Source: an uncultured Bacteroidota bacterium (GTDB taxonomy: Bacteria; Bacteroidota; Bacteroidia; Chitinophagales; Chitinophagaceae). Taken from it: a DNA stretch of 50,053 nucleotides. The notes beneath the pieces are model-generated. The model saw only the letters and a program-made list of their open reading frames with translations, was not told the origin of the DNA and made no database searches. The stretch is from assembly GCA_903887005.1 (NCBI GenBank), contig CAISOH010000132.1, forward strand, positions 1 to 50,053, in the 5' to 3' direction. The translations under genes and the position numbers were made by a program. Below, in pieces: positions 8,233 to 15,932 of the stretch; the first letter of the stretch is position 1, and each line of letters opens with the position of its first letter.

Positions 8233-9116
8233 GCCTTGAACGAAAGCCAATAAGAGTTTTAATTATCGATGATGATGCTGATTATACTAAGCAGTTGACT
8301 ATACCCGCCGCTAAAAGACAAATATTATTGAAGTCCGCCACCAATTGGCAACAGGGTTTCGATATTATAAAGGGCGACAACCTTATCAGGTTCATAATTT
8401 TAGATGCCCGCTGTTTTATAAACGAAACACAAGTAGCAGGCACCGAATCTGAGAGATTCTTAATTACAGCAATTGACGAATTGAAAGAATGGCAAAGGTC
8501 AAACGGGAGATTTATTCCTTTTTGTATTAATACAGGGTATGCTGACAGCAAAAAAATGTTTGATCATCAATACAATGTATTTTCTAAAGATGATAACGTT
8601 GAAGTCCTTTTGAACTATGTATGGGATGAATATCAAAAATCGGGCATAGGCCAATTCTCTTCACAGTATCCAGAGCCTTTTGAATTTGTCAGTGATTATT
8701 TCACTCAAGAAAACAAAGAAGTGATTTCAGCCTTATTTAATAATAATAAGTTTTTAAAGACAGGTCAAAAGGATAGAATCGACAATCTTGGGGATTTAAG
8801 AAGGCTTTACGAACATTTTTGGGATATAATGCATATTGACTACTTGGAAAGGGATATTAATGAATTCCCATCTAGTGATGGCAAGCGCACAGCAAAAATT
8901 AAGGATGCGGTGAACGCGAAAATCACTATTCCAAAAATAATCTCTAATTGGGCAGATAACCTATATTTTGCTGCCAGTAAATACGGAGATCATAACCCTG
9001 TAGACGATAGGCAACTGAAGCTGCTGCCCAGCAATTACGCTGTAGCTTCTTTTTGTTATGGACTTTTAGACGCACTTAATTGGGGAGATCATCTTATAAA
9101 GAACAAAAAACATTAG
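8229..9116 (+). CDS. Receiver-domain protein, partner of the kinase fusion
   Basis: This 295-residue protein has an N-terminal response-regulator receiver domain. It shows an acidic cluster IIDDD (D14-D16), a likely phosphoacceptor D59 in FIILDA, T102 in INTGY and K120 in VFSK, which are the usual phosphorylation-site residues in the correct order. The C-terminal 150 residues are mostly helical and show no recognisable DNA-binding or enzymatic domain (DLRRLYEHFWDIMH, then NWADNLYFAASKYGD). The output is therefore unknown and may be protein-protein contact rather than transcription. Start and stop overlap the upstream kinase gene (ATGA), and hsdM starts 3 bp downstream. Translational coupling points to a stoichiometric complex with the restriction-modification proteins. 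Confidence 0.8.
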   Translation: MSLERKPIRVLIIDDDADYTKQLTIPAAKRQILLKSATNWQQGFDIIKGDNLIRFIILDARCFINETQVAGTESERFLITAIDELKEWQRSNGRFIPFCINTGYADSKKMFDHQYNVFSKDDNVEVLLNYVWDEYQKSGIGQFSSQYPEPFEFVSDYFTQENKEVISALFNNNKFLKTGQKDRIDNLGDLRRLYEHFWDIMHIDYLERDINEFPSSDGKRTAKIKDAVNAKITIPKIISNWADNLYFAASKYGDHNPVDDRQLKLLPSNYAVASFCYGLLDALNWGDHLIKNKKH

Positions 9117-9119
9117 CAA

Positions 9120-10607
9120 ATGCTTACACAAGAATTACGTACCGATATAGATAAAATTTGGAATACCTTTTGGACAGGGGGTATCTCTAACCCGCTGTCT
9201 GTAATAGAACAGATCACTTACCTGCTGTTTATAAAACGGCTGGATGAGTTGCAACAACTGAAGGAAAACAAAGCGGCGATGCTGGGCAAATCGATAGATA
9301 AGCCGATATACCAGCCTCAAGAAAAAGAGCTGCGCTGGAGCAGCTTTAAAGACCTAGAGCCGGAACAGATGCGCAAGCTCTTTACCAAGGACGAAGGTGT
9401 ATTTGACTTTATGAAGAACTATGGTGCAAAGGATAGTGCCTTCGGTAGGTTTATGAAGGGTGCAGTGTTCATGATACCCACTCCCAGACTGCTGGCAAAT
9501 GTGGTGGATATGCTGAGCGGCATAGACATGAAAGACCGCGACACTAAGGGGGATGTGTATGAATACCTGCTGAGTAAGATAGCCACCGCCGGACAAAACG
9601 GACAGTTTCGTACACCGAGGCACATCATTAAGATGATGGTTGACCTGATGCAACCCGGCCCCGAAGACGTAATCTGTGACCCTAGTGCCGGTAGCTGTGG
9701 CTTCTTGGTGGGATGTGCTGAATATATGAGGGAGCACCATAGCAAGGAGTTTTTTAAAGCGGGCTTTGAGCAGTACTTCAGCAACGATATGTTTATGGGT
9801 ATGGAGTTTGACCCCACAATGATACGCATAGGTGCTATGAACATGATACTACATGGTATAGAAGAACCGGTGCTGATGGACGTGGATGCGCTAAGTGATG
9901 CAAATAGCGATTTTACCGAAAAGGCTACGCTAATAATGGCTAATCCACCTTTTAAGGGCAGTCTGGATAAGGATGCGGTAGATAAAGAACTACTGCGCAT
10001 AGTTGATGCTGCAAAAACAGAGCTATTGTTTCTGGCTCTTATACTCAAAGGGCTTAAGAAAGGTGGCAGAGCTGCGGTGATCATACCCGATGGGGTGTTA
10101 TTTGGTACCAGTAAGGCTCACCAGCAAATAAGAAAGGAACTAATTGACAAGCATCGACTTCAAGCTGTTATAAGTATGCCGGCTGGTGTATTTAAGCCAT
10201 ATGCAGGGGTGAGTACGGGAGTACTGATATTTACCAAAACTGGAAATGGAGGCACCGACAATGTGTGGTTTTACGACATGAAAGGTGACGGCTATACCCT
10301 CGATGATAAACGCCAGCCTGATGAAAAGAAGAACGACATACCCGATATAGTAATGCGTTGGCAGCACTTAGAAAAGGATAAGAAGAATACCCGAACCGAC
10401 AAAAGCTTCTTTGTGCCAGTAGCTGAGATACGTAGTAACAAATATGACCTGAGCATTAACCGCTATAAAGAAACTGTGTATGAAGAGAAATTCTATGCGA
10501 TGCCTTCGGATATAATTACCGAAATAAAACAATTAGACAAGGAGCGTAGTGAGGCATTGAAGAAACTCGAAAAACTAATACAAGGAAAGGAGGTGGAAAC
10601 GGTATGA
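9120..10607 (+). CDS. hsdM: Type I restriction-modification DNA methyltransferase HsdM
   Basis: The 495-residue protein is a complete N6-adenine methyltransferase subunit. It has the HsdM N-terminal helical domain (residues 1-150), GQFRTPRHIIKMMVDLMQP before the catalytic fold, SAM-binding motif DPSAGSCGF (187-195) and catalytic NPPF (275-278). With HsdS it methylates the host recognition site; with HsdR it forms the restriction complex. It is the third gene of an operon with the kinase fusion and receiver protein, and its TGA overlaps the hsdS ATG. Its base composition looks less A+T-rich than the kinase fusion upstream, suggesting the two halves of the operon had different histories. Confidence 0.95.
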   Translation: MLTQELRTDIDKIWNTFWTGGISNPLSVIEQITYLLFIKRLDELQQLKENKAAMLGKSIDKPIYQPQEKELRWSSFKDLEPEQMRKLFTKDEGVFDFMKNYGAKDSAFGRFMKGAVFMIPTPRLLANVVDMLSGIDMKDRDTKGDVYEYLLSKIATAGQNGQFRTPRHIIKMMVDLMQPGPEDVICDPSAGSCGFLVGCAEYMREHHSKEFFKAGFEQYFSNDMFMGMEFDPTMIRIGAMNMILHGIEEPVLMDVDALSDANSDFTEKATLIMANPPFKGSLDKDAVDKELLRIVDAAKTELLFLALILKGLKKGGRAAVIIPDGVLFGTSKAHQQIRKELIDKHRLQAVISMPAGVFKPYAGVSTGVLIFTKTGNGGTDNVWFYDMKGDGYTLDDKRQPDEKKNDIPDIVMRWQHLEKDKKNTRTDKSFFVPVAEIRSNKYDLSINRYKETVYEEKFYAMPSDIITEIKQLDKERSEALKKLEKLIQGKEVETV

Positions 10608-11791
10608 AATGGAAAATAGAGAATATCAAGAATTTAGTCGGAGAACCTATTACCGGTGAATGGGGAGAAGAGGGATGAGAAGTAAAAGTGTTGAGAACGA
10701 CCAACTTTACTAATGATGGGAGCCTGGATCTATCTGAAGTGGTTGAACGCGATATTGATGTCAAAAAAGTTCAAAAGAAAAGGCTTCAATTTGGCGATAC
10801 AATTATCGAAAAATCAGGTGGGAGCCCAAGTCAGCCTGTTGGGAGGGTTGTTTATTTTGATATTGATAGTGAAGAGCCATACCTATGTAACAATTTCACA
10901 GCGGTTTTAAGGCCAAACTCTTCGACTGATCCCAAATATTTGTTCTGGTTTTTATTCTATAATCATCTTACTAAAAATACCCTGCGCTTTCAGAACAAGA
11001 CAACCGGGATAATTAATTTACAGTTAACACGATATTTAGCTGAGTTGAAAATTCCCCTCCCCACCCTTGCTGCGCAGCAAAAATTGGCGGCAATACTTGA
11101 TGAAGCTGATGCACTGCGCCGCAAGGATAATGCACTTCTGGCAAAGTTTGACGAGTTACTGCAATCGGTTTTTTATGATATGTTTGGTGATCCCGTAAAA
11201 AATGATAGGGAATGGGAAGTAAAGAAATTATTTTCCATTGGGAAGATAAAAAGTGGAGGTACTCCTTCTAGAGAAAGACCTGAATTTTTTAAAGGAGATA
11301 TTCCTTGGGTAACAACAGTTTCATTAGGGGAGTTGTTTATTGATGAAAAAAAAGCTGTTGAGTTTATTACTGAAGATTCAATTATTAACAGTGCAACTAA
11401 ACTTGTCCCTAAAGGCTCTATTATGATAGGGACACGTGTAGGTGTAGGTAAGGCTTCTATCTTAAAATGCGACATTTGCTCTAGTCAAGACATACTTTCT
11501 TTATCAGAACTAGATACTAATTTTAGCACTGTTTTTCTTCACCAAGTACTGTCATATTACCAACAATATTTTGAATCTCAAAAAAGAGGCGCTACAATTC
11601 AAGGTATAACCTCAGACACAATTAAGGGCTTAGACATAATTTACCCTCCTAAAGAATATCAATCGCAATTTGAAAAAGTGTCTTTAGGTATTTATGATCA
11701 AAAATCCCAAATCATCCAACAACGAATCAATTCAGAAAACCTATTTCAATCGCTTATGCAGCGTGCATTTAAAGGGGAACTGGTGGGATAA
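10604..11791 (+). pseudogene. hsdS: Type I specificity subunit HsdS interrupted by an in-frame TGA
   Basis: The ATG at 10604 overlaps the hsdM stop. The frame reads 24 codons ending ITGEWGEEG, hits TGA at 10676-10678, then continues in the same frame with EVKVLRTTNFTNDG to 11791. Both sides match the start of a HsdS target-recognition domain, so this is one gene with a nonsense codon rather than two. The remainder holds the central conserved region (LPTLAAQQKLAAILDEADAL), a second recognition domain (IKSGGTPSRERPEFF) and the C-terminal repeat (SLMQRAFKGEL). Re-initiation at GTG 10688 would lose 28 residues of the first domain. It may be a recent mutation, a sequencing error or readthrough. 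If real, methylation and restriction specificity would be impaired. Confidence 0.75.
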
Positions 11792-11849
11792 AGTGAAAGT
11801 ATGGTTATTACTAGGTTGAATTATTAAAATCTGCTCAAAATTCGTTATT

Positions 11850-11861
11850 TTTACATGTAAA
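11850..11861. promoter_or_regulatory. Perfect 12-bp palindrome before the DUF488 genes
   Basis: TTTACATGTAAA is a perfect palindrome 16 bp before the likely TTG start, and CAGGTTTG (11873-11880) resembles a -7 box but overlaps that start. This region differs from the four shared island operators, so the DUF488 operon may be controlled separately. Confidence 0.3.
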
Positions 11862-11877
11862 TTAGTACGAAACAGGT

Positions 11878-12444
11878 TTGGAAAGATTACCATTGTATAC
11901 CATAGGCCACGGCAACAGAACCAGGGAAGAACTCCTTGATCTGCTGGAGCGTTATGGCATAAAATTCCTGATTGATGTGCGTACAGTACCGTACTCCAAA
12001 TATCAGCCACAGTATAACCGGGAAGACCTCACTACATACATGCAGGCTCACAGCATCCGGTATGTTTACATGGGCGATTCGCTTGGTGGCAGACCCAAAG
12101 ACACTTCTTGTTATAACAGCGAAGGTAAAATAGACTACGAGGCGCTTAAAACGAAAGAATTCTACATTGAGGGCATAAACAGGCTAAAAACGGCTTACGA
12201 AAAACAGGTGCCTATCGCAATCATGTGCAGTGAAAGCAAGCCTTTAGAATGTCACAGGAGCAAGCTAATTGGTCGCACGTTACTACAGGAAAATATACTG
12301 TTGCAGCACATAGATGAAAATGGTCGGCTGAAAGGTCAGGAAATAATCATTAACGAGCTAAATAAAGGCAAATCAGAATTTACGTTGTTTGGCGAAATTT
12401 CTGATCTCTCGAATCATGGCTCACGCAAATCATACCTTGATTAA
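11878..12444 (+). CDS. DUF488 family protein (first of two)
   Basis: The protein begins LPLYTIGHGNRTREELLDLL, the characteristic opening of DUF488. It keeps FLIDVRTVPYSKYQPQ and the C-terminal signature CSESKPLECHRS (two Cys, Glu and His positions). The family has an unknown biochemical activity and is common in defence neighbourhoods. No ATG is available: the nearest upstream in-frame codon is a stop at 11863-11865, so TTG 11878 (or TTG 11893) must be the start. The second DUF488 gene follows 21 bp later and an OB-fold gene overlaps that, so the three probably form one operon. Confidence 0.85.
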   Translation: MERLPLYTIGHGNRTREELLDLLERYGIKFLIDVRTVPYSKYQPQYNREDLTTYMQAHSIRYVYMGDSLGGRPKDTSCYNSEGKIDYEALKTKEFYIEGINRLKTAYEKQVPIAIMCSESKPLECHRSKLIGRTLLQENILLQHIDENGRLKGQEIIINELNKGKSEFTLFGEISDLSNHGSRKSYLD

Positions 12445-12465
12445 TCATAAACACACACCCTCCCC

Positions 12466-12942
12466 ATGGAATTTTATACAATGGGCGTTTACGGTCTTAA
12501 AGACCATGAATTTTTCGGTAAGCTGGTAGAAAACGGCATTGATACATTTATTGATATCAGGCGGCGCAGGGCTGTAAGAGGTTCGGAATACGTTTTTGTC
12601 AATAGCAACCGGCTGCAAAATAAACTGAAAGAGCTGGGCATAAATTATATTCACATTCTGGATCTGGCACCAACCAACGAAATCAGAGATGCTCAAAAAA
12701 AAGCTGATGCTCAAACCGGTACTGCGAAACGTACCCGTGAGGAGTTGGGGCCTGTTTTCAAACATAGATACGAAAAGGAAATTTTAGAAAAATACGACAT
12801 TGGTCAGCTTATAGACCAACTTGTGCAAATAGGTTGCAGAAAGGCGTTGTTGTTTTGTGTGGAGCGTCAGCCTAATGCTTGCCACCGCTCTATGGTAGCA
12901 AACAAATTACAACACCTAAACTATTCTGTACATCATTTATGA
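12466..12942 (+). CDS. DUF488 family protein (second of two)
   Basis: This 158-residue protein is diverged from its neighbour but keeps the DUF488 frame. It opens MEFYTMGVYGLKDHEFFGKL, carries TFIDIRRRRA in the middle, and has the C-terminal signature LLFCVERQPNACHRS. The IGHG glycine-histidine at the start is replaced by GVYG, so the two proteins may have distinct roles or form a heterodimer. Its TGA overlaps the ATG of the OB-fold gene (ATGA), indicating translational coupling. Function cannot be stated beyond family membership. Confidence 0.82.
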   Translation: MEFYTMGVYGLKDHEFFGKLVENGIDTFIDIRRRRAVRGSEYVFVNSNRLQNKLKELGINYIHILDLAPTNEIRDAQKKADAQTGTAKRTREELGPVFKHRYEKEILEKYDIGQLIDQLVQIGCRKALLFCVERQPNACHRSMVANKLQHLNYSVHHL

Positions 12943-13628
12943 GCCAGGTATTAATAATTTCAAAAACACATTTGCAACATGCAATGTGCGTCGGCGGTCT
13001 GGAACTCAACACAAATAGGAGTATCAGGCTAATGAGCCCTGGCGATCACCATTACCAACCATTAGATACTCCACTTAATGTAGGGCAGGTATGGGAGATA
13101 ACATACCATAATCATCCAAATATCCATGCTCCGCATACAGAGGATGTGATCGTAACAGCCAAACAATTTTTACGCAACCAAGCTGATTTGCCAGGGCTAA
13201 TCACTCAGAGAAATCTTATTAATTACAGGGGTCATGTAAATAACGTATTTGGAGGTCACCTACATTGGACAAACAGTGGCAGCGGATATATTCCTGTTAA
13301 TGGTCCTTTCCCTGACCGAAGCGTGGGTTTCTGGACTTGCGATAAAGATTTATTAAAGAGAACATTTGACAACAACAAGGTAAGATACAGTTATAAAAAT
13401 GGAATGGCGTATCGAAATCTAAGCTATGTCGGAACCCAGGAACCTTCAGATATAATCAGTGCCGGAACTATAATAAGGGTTTCGCTTTCAAGAGTATTTC
13501 CTCGTCCGGGACAGGAAAATCAGTTCAATAATGTTCCTCAAGGTTATTATTTACAACTTTCTGGCTGGTATACAAATGCTCAACTAGCAAATCCAAGACC
13601 AGAAACAATTGATGATTTGCCATTTTAG
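12939..13628 (+). CDS. Dual-OB-fold-like protein, coupled to DUF488 genes
   Basis: The 229-residue product starts MSQVLIISKTHLQHAMCVGG and has a beta-rich pattern through residues 45-75 (NVGQVWEITYHNHPNIHAPH) and again at 175-215 (SAGTIIRVSLSRVF, YYLQLSGWY). This fits the dual OB-containing domain that often accompanies DUF488 genes. OB folds usually bind single-stranded nucleic acid or oligonucleotides, which makes sensing or binding plausible here, but no specific ligand can be assigned. The start overlaps the previous stop (ATGA); the longer frame beginning at 12879 lies wholly inside the DUF488 gene and was rejected. Confidence 0.65.
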   Translation: MSQVLIISKTHLQHAMCVGGLELNTNRSIRLMSPGDHHYQPLDTPLNVGQVWEITYHNHPNIHAPHTEDVIVTAKQFLRNQADLPGLITQRNLINYRGHVNNVFGGHLHWTNSGSGYIPVNGPFPDRSVGFWTCDKDLLKRTFDNNKVRYSYKNGMAYRNLSYVGTQEPSDIISAGTIIRVSLSRVFPRPGQENQFNNVPQGYYLQLSGWYTNAQLANPRPETIDDLPF

Positions 13629-13643
13629 TACCTAAATCTTTTT

Positions 13644-14243
13644 ATGAAAAAAGGGATATTTTGTCTTGAAGGCTTATGGTCTTCATCTGTCAGGGATAGG
13701 AGTACCGTTCAGCCAATGCTGGAAATAATGAACAAACGTAGCATTTGCGATCATATCCATCATTCCTGTGCCACCAAGGAAGAGCTAATCTACTTTTTGA
13801 ACCGGTTCAAATCAAAATCCGTTCAAGACAAATTTCCTATTCTTTATTTTGGGTTTCATGGAGAGAAAGATTGCATTTGTCTTGCGGGTAAGGAAAAATT
13901 CACGCTGACAGAATTGGGCGACGTGCTGGCAAATAGTGCTAAAGGGAAAGTGCTCTACTTTGCCTCCTGTGACACACTAAATACTGATGAACGTAAAATA
14001 AAGAATTTACTAGAAAAAACAGGTGCTATAGCAGCCATAGGCTATAAAGCACTGATAGATTGGATGCAATCTGCTGCCTTCGATTTATTAGTGCTTGATG
14101 CGTTACAAAGTGATCGCTTTGACGGGAGAGGGATTCAAAAAATAAAGGACTATATAACCAGCGAATATGGGAATCTTGGAAATAAACTGAAATTCAGGAT
14201 GGTTATTAATGACAGGATACATTTTCCGAGAAAGAGGAAATAG
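13644..14243 (+). CDS. DUF6642-like protein with caspase-like His/Cys pair
   Basis: The 199-residue protein opens MKKGIFCLEGLWSSS and resembles the DUF6642 family by eye. A hydrophobic strand ends in ILYFGFHG (H72, G73) and a second ends in VLYFASCD (C109). A strand followed by His-Gly and a later strand followed by Ser-Cys is the layout of caspase/CHAT-fold cysteine peptidases, so a proteolytic role is plausible. A further segment IAAIGYKALIDW fits the same fold. CHAT peptidases act as effectors in several defence systems. The gene lies 15 bp after the OB-fold gene and probably belongs to the same operon. The fold call is inference, as catalysis has not been shown for this family. Confidence 0.6.
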   Translation: MKKGIFCLEGLWSSSVRDRSTVQPMLEIMNKRSICDHIHHSCATKEELIYFLNRFKSKSVQDKFPILYFGFHGEKDCICLAGKEKFTLTELGDVLANSAKGKVLYFASCDTLNTDERKIKNLLEKTGAIAAIGYKALIDWMQSAAFDLLVLDALQSDRFDGRGIQKIKDYITSEYGNLGNKLKFRMVINDRIHFPRKRK

Positions 14244-14312
14244 AGTACTGAAAATGGCTTATTGGTATGTGATCCATCTAGCTGCCTTTTTTATGCACGT
14301 AATCTCTGGGTA

Positions 14313-14352
14313 AGATGTGCAAATAGATTGCACAAGTTCGGCGTAGGTTTGC
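14313..14352 (+). promoter_or_regulatory. Island palindromic promoter/operator, copy D
   Basis: This is the best copy of the shared site: perfect arms TGTGCAA and TTGCACA around ATAGA (14316-14334). After 9 nt comes TAGGTTTGC (14344-14352), a canonical TAnnTTTG box. The gene at 14373 starts 20 bp further on. It defines a separate transcription unit inside the hsdS-to-hsdR interval. Confidence 0.7.
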
Positions 14353-14372
14353 TTTTCATTAAAATAACATTC

Positions 14373-14789
14373 ATGAAAGCAATTGGGGTACAAATCCAGG
14401 GCAGCGAAATTATATTGGTAGTACTACAAAAACATACCGATGGCAGCATTACACAATTGAACCAATCAACCAAGTTTGGTATAGCCGACCACACGAGTAA
14501 TCAGCAAATACGGCAATTTCGAGATCAGATCACGGCAACACTTGATTCCATCAACGCAGATTTTATAGGGGTTATTGCGCGAAATGCAAGTACCAGCAGC
14601 CGGATGAAATCATCACCGGTTTCTTTTAAACTTGAGGGTATTATTCAATTATATCCCTCAAGGGAGGTCGAATTTGTCTGGCCACAATCTATCGTTCCAT
14701 TTTTTAAGAAAAACCAATTAACCATTTCACCTAAAAACAAATATCAGCAGGATGCTCTTGAGTTGGCATTTATGCTTTTAACTAAGTAG
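14373..14789 (+). CDS. Small RNase H-fold-like protein (DUF3010-like)
   Basis: The 138-residue protein begins MKAIGVQIQGSEIILVVLQK, a beta-hairpin like the first strands of RNase H/RuvC-type folds and similar to the start of DUF3010 proteins. It continues with a helix (IRQFRDQITATLDSINADFI) and a strand (GVIARNAS). The Asp usual in the first strand of active nucleases is absent (GVQIQG), so it may be non-catalytic. The ATG at 14373 follows promoter copy D; earlier in-frame starts overlap that site. The kinase gene begins 3 bp after its stop, so the two are almost certainly co-expressed and may act together. The family call is tentative. Confidence 0.5.
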   Translation: MKAIGVQIQGSEIILVVLQKHTDGSITQLNQSTKFGIADHTSNQQIRQFRDQITATLDSINADFIGVIARNASTSSRMKSSPVSFKLEGIIQLYPSREVEFVWPQSIVPFFKKNQLTISPKNKYQQDALELAFMLLTK

Positions 14790-14792
14790 ATT

Positions 14793-15887
14793 ATGCCACT
14801 AAATGATGAGCAAGCGCCAGCCAAGATTAAAGAATACATTCAGGGCTTAACGGACATTGAAGTATATGAATATGTAACCAGAGGTGCAGTTGGAGAAGTA
14901 TATTTCGGACATCGTAAAAAACTAAAGGATGACGTTGTTTTGAAATTTTATGATGGGAAAGAACATTATGATTCTTCTGAAGAGGCCGTTATTCTAAAGA
15001 AAATCGATCATCCCAATATTTTAAAAGTAATAGATTTAAAATTCGTTGCACCTTCTTATGCCCTTTTTACATCTCCCAAAATTGACGGCGGCGATTTGCA
15101 GGGTGTTATTGATGCTGGCGCAATTTCCACACATGATGCCCTCAATATGATGGCAGGTGCGCTAATGGGTTGCAATGAACTTCACGCAAAGCACCAGCTT
15201 GTACACCGGGATTTAAAACCAGGCAATATATTGGTTGATTTAACTGCAAAAAAGCCAATTATTGCCGATCTGGGAGCTGTGAAAAAAGTAACCGATCCTC
15301 ATAAACCGGTTACGGCAACAAAAGCAACTTGGATATATCTCCCCCCGGAGTCTGTTGCCGGTAATGAATACTACTTTCAATCCGATATTTATCAGCTAGG
15401 AATTGTTATGTTTCAACTTCTTGGCGGATTTTTTCCCTTACATAATCAGTTGGAATGGTTAAACATTCCGGAAAGGCGTTCTGTTGAGAAGATCGCCAAC
15501 TCTATTGCTCGGGAATTAAAATGCACTGATTTGTTGAGTGAAAAAATAAAAAAAGGAAAGCTTCTTCAATTTGATACACTTCCGGGCCATTTGGATGCAA
15601 ATTTTAAACGAGTATTAAACAAAGCATTGAACCCAGACTATACAAAAAGATTTCAAAGTGCCGCTGAGTTTTTAAAAGCAATTCACGATCTACAGAGAGA
15701 TTATCCTAATTATCTGCAAAAACCCGATTACCTTTCAATACTGCATAGCGATGGGAAAGAATTTCGGTTATTTAAGACTTCGCGAACAAATTATTCGTTA
15801 GAGCAAAAATCCACCGCAGGCTGGAGAAAGAACAATAAACATTCAGGCACTTTTGACTCCGCATTGTCAGTGGCGAGGGGATATTAA
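14793..15887 (+). CDS. Hanks-type serine/threonine protein kinase
   Basis: The 364-residue soluble protein carries a complete eukaryotic-like kinase domain. It has a glycine loop VTRGAVGEVYFG (28-39), catalytic lysine VVLKF (K51), catalytic loop HRDLKPGN (138-145), DLG in place of DFG (159-161) and LPPES in the activation region. The last 60 residues form a small appended domain (GKEFRLFKTSRTNYSLEQKS) of unknown type, and there is no membrane helix. Comparable kinases occur as phage-responsive effectors (for example Stk2-type and BREX-associated PglW-like kinases), which is family knowledge rather than proof here. It is coupled to the RNase H-like gene and precedes hsdR by 45 bp. Confidence 0.9.
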   Translation: MPLNDEQAPAKIKEYIQGLTDIEVYEYVTRGAVGEVYFGHRKKLKDDVVLKFYDGKEHYDSSEEAVILKKIDHPNILKVIDLKFVAPSYALFTSPKIDGGDLQGVIDAGAISTHDALNMMAGALMGCNELHAKHQLVHRDLKPGNILVDLTAKKPIIADLGAVKKVTDPHKPVTATKATWIYLPPESVAGNEYYFQSDIYQLGIVMFQLLGGFFPLHNQLEWLNIPERRSVEKIANSIARELKCTDLLSEKIKKGKLLQFDTLPGHLDANFKRVLNKALNPDYTKRFQSAAEFLKAIHDLQRDYPNYLQKPDYLSILHSDGKEFRLFKTSRTNYSLEQKSTAGWRKNNKHSGTFDSALSVARGY

Positions 15888-15932
15888 TCAACTCTAATTG
15901 CATAATGCCATAATGTATATATCTTTAAGGCC

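Noticed and set aside
9419-10084. A 221-codon minus-strand frame
   Set aside because: It lies completely inside hsdM, whose motifs are intact; it is a compositional shadow.
15898-15927. A possible fifth copy of the island palindrome before hsdR
   Set aside because: TTGCATA is present, but the left arm is missing and the distance to a TATCTTTA box is 15 nt rather than 9, so it does not fit the model.
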